NCBI GenBank assembly: GCA_902794005.1
Contig: CADBFO010000019.1
Location: 1-46,948, forward strand
Source: an uncultured Bacteroidia bacterium
GTDB taxonomy: Bacteria; Bacteroidota; Bacteroidia; Bacteroidales; UBA932
DNA: 46,948 nt
Direction of reading: 5' to 3'
Shown: positions 41,162-46,948 of the stretch, in pieces
Layout: the number at the start of each line of letters is the position of its first letter
How positions within the stretch are numbered: position 1 is the stretch's first letter
Translations under genes and position numbers: made by a program
Notes under the pieces: generated by a model
Told to the model about the DNA's origin: nothing
Database searches by the model: none
Seen by the model: only the letters and a program-made list of their open reading frames with translations

Positions 41162-43096
41162 CTAGAACTGGAAGTAGATGAAGGATTGGAGGTCGGCGGT
41201 GATGAACTGGAAGAAGAAGACCACGATGACGACCACGACCACGGCCATCCAGAACAGGGGCAGGCGGGCGAAGACGATGCGATAGCGGCGTTTGAAGCGC
41301 TCGGGCAGCCAGTGGACAAGCATGCCCAGCACGAACACCAGCAGAACGGTGCGGTGCTGCCAGGCCATGGCAGGCACCAGGGAAAGGTTCCAGGCCGAGC
41401 CGATTTGGTTAACCATGTTTTTGGCGGTGTTCCAGGCCTGCTCGTTGGCAAGGGCCGGGTCCAGGTTGGAGCCGCTGCGGAAAAACAGCCGCGTGAAGGT
41501 GATGAACACGAAGGTCTGGAAAATATCCCATGCGCGGGAAATCCAGCGGGCACGGGCCGAAGGCAACTGCACCGGAATCACCGCCCCTTTGGCCGTCAGC
41601 GCCGGCGCTTTGACCACCGCATCCTTCCCCAGGACGGCCCAGCGGTAGCAGTACTTCACGAAAGTCCCCACCCAGATAATGAGCAGCCACACCGCGAACA
41701 TGTTCCACACCGGGGCGTGCGTCCATCGCACCAGCAGGGCGCTTATACTCATGAGAGAACTGATCAGCAACAGTTTCTGCAGCATGCTCCGCTTGGTCCA
41801 AATCTTATAGATGACCATGCCGATGCCGTTGAGACCGCCCCAAATCATGAAATTCCAGCTGGCTCCGTGCCAGAGGCCGCCCAGCAGCATGGTGTTCATG
41901 GAATTGATGTTGGTGGTGATGAGCTTGCGGTCCCGGGGCCGCTTCCAGGCCCATAGGCCGATGCCCGCCGCCAGAACGAACACCCCGAACGCCACCCACC
42001 AGCTTCCGCTGAGGAAACTGCCAAAAACCGCCACCGCCGCAATGATGATGAACGTCCCCACCGTGGCGCTGCGGTTGCCGCCCAAGGGGATGTACAGGTA
42101 ATCCCGGAGCCATCGGCTCAGGGTCATGTGCCAGCGGCGCCAGAACTGCTGCGTGTTCACCGCCTTGTACGGCGAGTCGAAGTTCTTGGGCAGATAGAAT
42201 CCCATGAGCATGGCGACGCCCGTGGCGATGTCCGTGTAGCCGGAGAAGTCGGCATACACTTGCAGGGAATAGCAGAAAAGGGCCGACAGGTTCTCAAAGC
42301 CGCTGTACATCAGAGGATTCTCAAATACGCGGTCACAGAAATTCACGGCCAGGTAGTCGGCCAGGATGAGCTTTTTCAGCAGGCCGTTCATGATCCAGAA
42401 AATGGCGATTCCGAACCATCGGCGCGAAAGATTATAGGGCTTGTGAAGCTGCTGGATGAACTCTGAAGCGCGTACGATGGGGCCGGCCACCAGTTGCGGG
42501 AAGAAGGAAAGGTAGAAGCCGAAGTCCAGAAAATTCTCCACCGGGGAGATGTGCCGCCGCTTCACGTCCACCACATAACTCACCGCCTGGAAGGTGAAGA
42601 AGGAGATGCCAACCGGAAGGATGATGGCGTCTGCCCGGAAGAGGGATGTGCCGGTGAGCATGTTGAGCCACTCTCCCAGGACATCGTGCACCTCCAGGTT
42701 CAGCCCCAGGAGATTGTTCACGAAGTCCGTAAGGAAATAGGCGTATTTGAAATAGGCCAGGATGCCCAGGTCCACCACGACGCTGAAGGCGGTGAGGGCC
42801 GATCGGCCTTTTTCCGAACGGATCCGATGCAAGCATTTGGCCGCGAAGAAGTTATAGACAATCACAAAGAGCAGCAACGCCAGAAAAACGCCGCTGGTCT
42901 TGTAGTAGAAGAAAAGCGAGACGGCAAAGAGGTATCCGTTGCGCAGCAGCGCTTTGGAATGGAAAAGGGAAAAGACGGCGAACACCAGCGCGAAGAACGC
43001 CCAGAAATAGAACTGGGTGAACAGCAGCGGGTGGGCCTGGTCAAAAGACAGCAGGCTCACGAAGAACTCGCGTATGATTTCCCGGAGACTGTTCAT
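41162..43096 (-). CDS. MBOAT-family membrane O-acyltransferase (AlgI/DltB-like)
   Basis: 644 aa, polytopic. The MBOAT core shows LPVGISFFTFQAVSYVVDV (about 161-179), FFPQLVAGPIVRASEF, WRRWHMTLSRWLRDYLYIPLGG and LLGGLWHGASWNF with the conserved active-site His (about residue 405). It moves acetyl groups across the membrane for O-acetylation of an extracytoplasmic polysaccharide. It overlaps the upstream SGNH gene by 4 nt; two SGNH proteins in the operon are likely the periplasmic partners that place or remove the acetyl group. The glycan is unknown. Confidence 0.92.
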   Translation of the reverse strand: MNSLREIIREFFVSLLSFDQAHPLLFTQFYFWAFFALVFAVFSLFHSKALLRNGYLFAVSLFFYYKTSGVFLALLLFVIVYNFFAAKCLHRIRSEKGRSALTAFSVVVDLGILAYFKYAYFLTDFVNNLLGLNLEVHDVLGEWLNMLTGTSLFRADAIILPVGISFFTFQAVSYVVDVKRRHISPVENFLDFGFYLSFFPQLVAGPIVRASEFIQQLHKPYNLSRRWFGIAIFWIMNGLLKKLILADYLAVNFCDRVFENPLMYSGFENLSALFCYSLQVYADFSGYTDIATGVAMLMGFYLPKNFDSPYKAVNTQQFWRRWHMTLSRWLRDYLYIPLGGNRSATVGTFIIIAAVAVFGSFLSGSWWVAFGVFVLAAGIGLWAWKRPRDRKLITTNINSMNTMLLGGLWHGASWNFMIWGGLNGIGMVIYKIWTKRSMLQKLLLISSLMSISALLVRWTHAPVWNMFAVWLLIIWVGTFVKYCYRWAVLGKDAVVKAPALTAKGAVIPVQLPSARARWISRAWDIFQTFVFITFTRLFFRSGSNLDPALANEQAWNTAKNMVNQIGSAWNLSLVPAMAWQHRTVLLVFVLGMLVHWLPERFKRRYRIVFARLPLFWMAVVVVVIVVFFFQFITADLQSFIYFQF

Positions 43097-44283
43097 CGGC
43101 GGTAATATTCATCCATGATGGCATCGAACAGAAGGTCTCCCACCAGCCGGTAGCCATTGGGCGTGAAGTGGACTTTGTCGGCCTGGGCCAGACCGGCCTG
43201 CTCCCAAAGGGCCATGGAACCGGAACCGCCCATCACCTGATACCAGTCCCAGAAAACGGCATGGAATTCCTTGGCCAGATCGCGGAAGGCGTCCTCGACC
43301 GCCCGGGTGTGAGGGTTGTTCTCCCGGCGACGCCAACTGTCGTTGATGCCGCTGAACAGGATGGCGCAGCGGGGATTCACCCGGCGAACGCGCTTCACCA
43401 GCTCACGGTAATTGGCCTTGAAGCGGCGTACGTTGAAATCGGCCCCTTGAATATCGTTGATGCCGATGGAGAAGATAACCATGTCGGGCATCACGCGGTG
43501 CATCTCCTGCTCCCAGAGGTCGCATTTGAGCCAGGAATCCGTGGTGGCGCCGTTCACGCCCGCCTCGCTGAGCGAAAAACCGCCGCCGGGCTTGTCCAGA
43601 TACAGCCCGCGCAGAGAGTAGGAGCCCTTCCCGGTAAAGGCCAGCTGAATCCAGTCGGTGTAATAAGGGAGGTCGAAGTGCCTGAGCCCGGCGGTGCCCA
43701 CTCCGCGGAGGGTATCCCGTCCGTTCAGCAGCAGGACAGGCTCCAGCGAGCCGCCGCCCAATACGTCCACCTTGTTGAACGTGTAGCGCTGTTGCAAAAG
43801 CCGCTTTTCCCGCGGCACCAGGTCGATGACCACCCGGGCCGATGTGTCCTGTGCCGTCACCGCCATTCCGGCCAGGCCCAGTTTTTCGTCGCCCGGCTTT
43901 AGGCAGTTGACACCCTCCCAGATTCCCATAAAAGAGCTGTTGTAACTCACCGGGGTGTTGGTATGGGCGGCCGAGAAAGGGAAAACCAGTCCCCGCCCCC
44001 CGGCGATTCCATAGCGGAGGCCCAGGAAATTGCGGCGCAGGCGGTCGCTGAGCGTCCCGCCCTGTATATGCGAGCCGCCCACATGGAGGATGCGGACATC
44101 CCCGCCGCCGGTGAGCAGAAGCGTATCCAGCTTACGGCAGAAAAGCTGAAAATCCGGCGCCGAACCGGCTGGCATCTGGAGATAATTGAGGTCTGTGCGG
44201 ACAAAGGGATAACGGGGCTGTCTGCGAGCCTGGGAAGGCAGCAGGAGCAGCAAAAAAAGAACCGTTAGAACCGCTTTCCTCAT
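43093..44283 (-). CDS. SGNH/GDSL-type hydrolase, periplasmic
   Basis: 396 aa with a signal peptide (about 1-19). Block I is HVGGSHIQGG (about 67-76), with Gly-Gly-Ser in place of GDS; block III IFSIGINDIQGADF and the C-terminal DKVHFTPNGYRL supply the Asn and the Asp-His pair. A central beta-rich part (about 150-235) may bind carbohydrate. Probably transfers or removes O-acetyl groups together with the MBOAT protein. ATGA overlaps on both sides show translational coupling. Confidence 0.85.
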   Translation of the reverse strand: MRKAVLTVLFLLLLLPSQARRQPRYPFVRTDLNYLQMPAGSAPDFQLFCRKLDTLLLTGGGDVRILHVGGSHIQGGTLSDRLRRNFLGLRYGIAGGRGLVFPFSAAHTNTPVSYNSSFMGIWEGVNCLKPGDEKLGLAGMAVTAQDTSARVVIDLVPREKRLLQQRYTFNKVDVLGGGSLEPVLLLNGRDTLRGVGTAGLRHFDLPYYTDWIQLAFTGKGSYSLRGLYLDKPGGGFSLSEAGVNGATTDSWLKCDLWEQEMHRVMPDMVIFSIGINDIQGADFNVRRFKANYRELVKRVRRVNPRCAILFSGINDSWRRRENNPHTRAVEDAFRDLAKEFHAVFWDWYQVMGGSGSMALWEQAGLAQADKVHFTPNGYRLVGDLLFDAIMDEYYRR

Positions 44284-45701
44284 GGCTGCATGGCCTTTTT
44301 CACCCGATCCTCCGGAAGGGTTTTCCGAAGCCGGTAAAAATCATAATACGTGAGGAAGGAACGGGACAGCGCTTCTCCCACCCGCCGGGCGCCGGCCGGC
44401 GTAAAGTGGATGTAGTCCGGTCCGGCATAGGCCGGGCGATGCTTGACCCACTGGACCATGGAATTTTCGCCGCCCATCATGCGGTAGAGGTCCCAGTAGG
44501 CGGCATCGTTGCGCAGAACCGTGGCCTTGAGCGAATCCACCATCTCCGGCAGATGCGGCCAGGTAACAATGCGCCCGTTCACGCTCTTTCCCATGTCGGA
44601 CGGGCCGATAAACAGGATTTTGGCCTGCGGGGCCACCTCGTGAAAGTAGGCGAGCTGCTTTTGGATTTGCTCCTGATACTGCTCGATGGTCTTGGTACTG
44701 CGCACCATGGGCATCATATTTCCTCCGAACTGGAGGATGATGAGCCGGGTATCCGTAAGGGTGAAACAGTCTTCCATGAGCGGCTTGGAAATGCGGGAGA
44801 AAATCGTCCCGGAGCTGCCCCGGAGCGGAATGTTGTCCACGGCTACGCCGCCGGCTCCGTCGGCCCCGACCGCGTAAATCTCGGCACTGCCCCTGAAACT
44901 GAGGGTGGCCTTCCGCACCGGACGGCCGAAGTTCCAGGTGACCAGGGTGCCGTTCTCCCCGTTTTCCACCACGGGAACGGGCTTCAGCGTATCCGAAACG
45001 GCTTTTACCTCCAGGCTCTCTCCGCGGCCGTACAGGACCGATACGCTTTCGAAGGTCTTGACCCCTTCGCGGGCAAGTTTGTTTTTGGTGCCGCGCAGGC
45101 TGATGGTGCCGCCCCCGGAAAGCTTCACCACCTGGGCCAGCATGCCGTACCGGTTGTGCCCCGCCCGCTGGGTGGTGGAATCTCCATACATGGTATATTG
45201 CGCGAAGCCTCCCGAGGCCGATTTGTAAATGCTGGCCGAAGGGACGTTGCTCACGGCCGGGAAAAGACCGGTTCCGCCGCCGCCGAAGCGCTCCTGCAGC
45301 TCCTGCCTGAGGTCCTGCGAAATGCGGTCCATCTCAATCTGGGAGTCTCCGTAATGCACGATGCGGACCGGCCGGTCTCCGGCATTCTCCATCCGGAGGA
45401 AAAGGGTGTCGAAGAAATGATAGTCATCCTCCGGAAGAAAAATCCGGTCCGGGTTTTCGTAAAAAAACTTGCGGTAATAGCTGAGGGTGTCTTCCTCCAT
45501 GCGGAAGCGCCCCTCCACGGCGTTGAGCACGGAATCCACGTCCACCTTCTTCTCTCCGGCCTCCTGCGCCATCCGTTCAAAAGAAGCGAAACGAAGGTTC
45601 AGGGGCCCGAGGGGTACGCCCTCGGCCGGGGTCACCAGCCACAGCAAACCCAACATGGCAAACACGCCAAGGAGAAAAAACAGAACTTGCTTCGCTTTCA
45701 T
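44280..45701 (-). CDS. SGNH/GDSL-type hydrolase, membrane-anchored or secreted
   Basis: 473 aa. An N-terminal hydrophobic helix (about 5-24) serves as signal peptide or anchor. Block I VHYGDSQIEMDRIS (about 115-128) carries the GDS serine; block III region LIILQFGGNMMP and the final DYIHFTPAGARRVGEALS give the catalytic Asp-His. It is a paralogue of the next gene, with which it shares architecture. First gene of the O-acetylation operon. Confidence 0.86.
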   Translation of the reverse strand: MKAKQVLFFLLGVFAMLGLLWLVTPAEGVPLGPLNLRFASFERMAQEAGEKKVDVDSVLNAVEGRFRMEEDTLSYYRKFFYENPDRIFLPEDDYHFFDTLFLRMENAGDRPVRIVHYGDSQIEMDRISQDLRQELQERFGGGGTGLFPAVSNVPSASIYKSASGGFAQYTMYGDSTTQRAGHNRYGMLAQVVKLSGGGTISLRGTKNKLAREGVKTFESVSVLYGRGESLEVKAVSDTLKPVPVVENGENGTLVTWNFGRPVRKATLSFRGSAEIYAVGADGAGGVAVDNIPLRGSSGTIFSRISKPLMEDCFTLTDTRLIILQFGGNMMPMVRSTKTIEQYQEQIQKQLAYFHEVAPQAKILFIGPSDMGKSVNGRIVTWPHLPEMVDSLKATVLRNDAAYWDLYRMMGGENSMVQWVKHRPAYAGPDYIHFTPAGARRVGEALSRSFLTYYDFYRLRKTLPEDRVKKAMQP

Positions 45702-45708
45702 GGAATTG

Positions 45709-45716
45709 CAAAGGTA
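45709..45716 (-). promoter_or_regulatory. Promoter -7 box of the SGNH-SGNH-MBOAT operon
   Basis: TACCTTTG on the minus strand, eight bases before the ATG. A TTTG lies at 45733-45730, but the 13-bp spacing is too short. The adjacent repeat element (from 45735) occupies the region where the -33 box should be. Confidence 0.45.
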
Positions 45717-45734
45717 CGGATTTTATTTACAAAA

Positions 45735-45881
45735 AAGGGGCTGACTCAAAAGATTCTTCACTTCGCCCTTCGGCAAGCTCAGGGCAAGTTTCAGAATGAC
45801 AGCCTTATGTCTTTATGACGGCCTTATGTCATTCTGAGGCAGGTTCACCTGCCCAAGAATCTACTTTTGAGTCAGCCCCTT
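45735..45881. mobile_element. 147-bp MITE-like element with 17-bp terminal inverted repeats (family 2, complete copy)
   Basis: Perfect inverted ends AAGGGGCTGACTCAAAA (45735-45751) and its complement (45865-45881). Inside are AGATTCTTCACTTCGCCCTT, then CAGAATGACAGCC, a spacer with TTATG repeats, and the opposite core TGTCATTCTGAGGCAGG with a GGCAGGT/ACCTGCC hairpin. No coding capacity. The dispersed family 2 pieces elsewhere match its inner parts. No clear target duplication was recognised. Confidence 0.75.
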
Positions 45882-45903
45882 CATTCCGTGGAAAAGGAGA
45901 ACA

Positions 45904-46890
45904 CTACAGGTTGGGATTCTCCTTGCACCACTGGGCCGTGGCGGGAACGATTCCCAGGCCGATAATCTCGTCACGCATCTTGCAAAGGTGCTCATAGGAA
46001 GCGTCCAGTGCGGCAATCTCCTCGGCGGTACCCTGCGGAGCCGTGAAGTGGCAGCCGGTGGCGTCGATGGTGGTGGGCATGGCCATCATCACATTCTTGT
46101 ACTTGCCTTCGTTCACATAGGTGCCGGCAGGCCAGGTGAACACCTCGCCGCCCATGGCGGCCTCGATCATCTTCACAGCCTGATAGGCAGGGCTCTGGAA
46201 GGAGCTGCGGCCACGGAGCTTGATGATATTGGAACCACCCTGGATGGTGTTGTGCTTGATTTCTGCGAAACGCTCTGCGCTGAGACCCATCTCTGCGAGG
46301 GGCTTTCCGTCAATCTTCACCTGGGAAGCGAATACGGCCATGGCCTCTCCGTGACCGCCATAGGTGTGGGCGCCGGTGACCTTGCACTGCTGTACGCCGA
46401 ATTCCTGGGCCAGGGCTTCCTGCAGACGGGTGCTGTCAAGGGCGGCCAGGGAGGTGAGGCGGGACGGCTCCAGACCGGAGTGGATGAGAGCGGTAAGGGC
46501 GGTGACATCGGCCGGGTTGAAGATGACCACGACGAATTTGGCGTCCGGGCAATACTTCTTGATGTTGTCACCAAACTCGGCGGCAATCTGGCAGTTGCCC
46601 TTGAGGAGGTCCTCACGGGTCATTCCCTCTTTACGGGGAGCTCCGCCGGAGGAGATGATGTACTTGGCGTCCTTGAAGGCGACGGCCGGGTCGATGGTGG
46701 CGGTAAGGTTCACGCCGGGGAAGGCGCAATGGTCCATTTCCGCGAGGACACCCTTGAGGCCGGGCTCAAAGATATCGTACAGGCAGATGTTGGGAGTGAG
46801 ACCGAGCATGCAGGCAGTCTGGGCCATGTTGGAGCCGATCATGCCGGCGGCGCCCACAATCAGGAGCTTTTCATCAGTAAGGAATTTCAT
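45904..46890 (-). CDS. mdh: Malate dehydrogenase
   Basis: 328 aa from MKFLTDEKLLIVGAAG. NAD loop GAAGMIG at 13-19, GGAPRKEGMTREDLLKGN (substrate loop Arg residues), NPADVT, and catalytic His in TGAHTYGGHGEAM. It interconverts malate and oxaloacetate, in anaerobic Bacteroidales mostly in the reductive direction towards fumarate and succinate. A 12-codon upstream extension is rejected since the ATG at 46890 gives the family start. The promoter box lies about 45 nt upstream. Confidence 0.96.
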   Translation of the reverse strand: MKFLTDEKLLIVGAAGMIGSNMAQTACMLGLTPNICLYDIFEPGLKGVLAEMDHCAFPGVNLTATIDPAVAFKDAKYIISSGGAPRKEGMTREDLLKGNCQIAAEFGDNIKKYCPDAKFVVVIFNPADVTALTALIHSGLEPSRLTSLAALDSTRLQEALAQEFGVQQCKVTGAHTYGGHGEAMAVFASQVKIDGKPLAEMGLSAERFAEIKHNTIQGGSNIIKLRGRSSFQSPAYQAVKMIEAAMGGEVFTWPAGTYVNEGKYKNVMMAMPTTIDATGCHFTAPQGTAEEIAALDASYEHLCKMRDEIIGLGIVPATAQWCKENPNL

Positions 46891-46935
46891 GACAGTATCG
46901 TTTAAAAATAAAGATTCTTCGCTCATTCAAGACGA

Positions 46936-46943
46936 CAAAGATA
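46936..46943 (-). promoter_or_regulatory. Promoter -7 box of mdh
   Basis: TATCTTTG on the minus strand near the right edge; the -33 box would lie outside the window. Confidence 0.55.
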
Positions 46944-46948
46944 CGAAA

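Noticed and set aside
1-46948. tRNA, rRNA or complete insertion sequence
   Set aside because: The gene-free stretches were read on both strands and showed no tRNA-like cloverleaf, rRNA or transposase; only small non-coding repeats were found.

Overview
This window looks like a chromosomal segment of a high-GC member of the Bacteroidales. The evidence is the Bacteroidetes-type promoter boxes (TAnnTTTG about 20 bp from TTTG) in front of many genes, weak Shine-Dalgarno use, and family-typical proteins: a DUF4492-like protein before cydAB, a MurA with Asp at the usual catalytic Cys, BlaI with an M56 peptidase carrying a TonB-type C-terminus, and lipoproteins and beta-barrel proteins. The genus cannot be fixed from the sequence alone.

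Layout. 1-690: start of a ribosomal protein operon (rplC, rplD) with its own promoter. 690-5300: a visibly AT-richer block, edged by interspersed repeats, with a LytS/LytTR two-component system, a lipoprotein and an outer-membrane barrel protein that it may control, and a wrecked receptor gene. 5300-9810: cdaA-mutS2-yraN plus a truncated mannose-1-phosphate guanylyltransferase-like gene. 9810-16120: an intergenic stretch with another wrecked gene, then thrA, a GH106-like rhamnosidase and rubrerythrin. 16116-30834: a long minus-strand run in transcription order murA, PLP aminotransferase, dapF, panE, a broken receptor gene, blaI-blaR1-TPR, dapA, dapD, GH20 hexosaminidase, asd, M20 peptidase (dapE candidate), dapB. 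With thrA this gives nearly all of a succinylase-type diaminopimelate/lysine route. 30.9-33.8 kb: DUF4492-cydA-cydB. 33.8-36.7 kb: aspS-murB. 36.8-38.9 kb: a HAD phosphatase lipoprotein and rsmA. 38.9-41.2 kb: a 2.3 kb gene-free stretch full of tandem and dispersed repeats. 41.2-45.7 kb: two SGNH hydrolases and an MBOAT acyltransferase, probably a surface glycan O-acetylation operon. 45.9-46.9 kb: malate dehydrogenase.

The most unusual feature is repeat biology. Family 1 is a hairpin of about 33 bp (arms ATAATCCTCTGCGC, 5-nt loop) with a conserved tail of about 45 bp. Eight copies occur; five sit exactly between transcription units of the minus-strand run, and in several the tail supplies the last codons and stop of the upstream gene. 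Family 2 (core AGATTCTTCGC...CAGAATGACA) occurs between genes and also in frame inside murB (twice) and the aminotransferase, encoding CHSERSEES peptides. rsmA carries another loop insertion. Three outer-membrane receptor genes are reduced to a signal peptide plus scraps, and a GDP-mannose pyrophosphorylase-like gene lacks its nucleotide loop and C-terminus. Together these suggest a genome being reshaped by small non-autonomous repeats.
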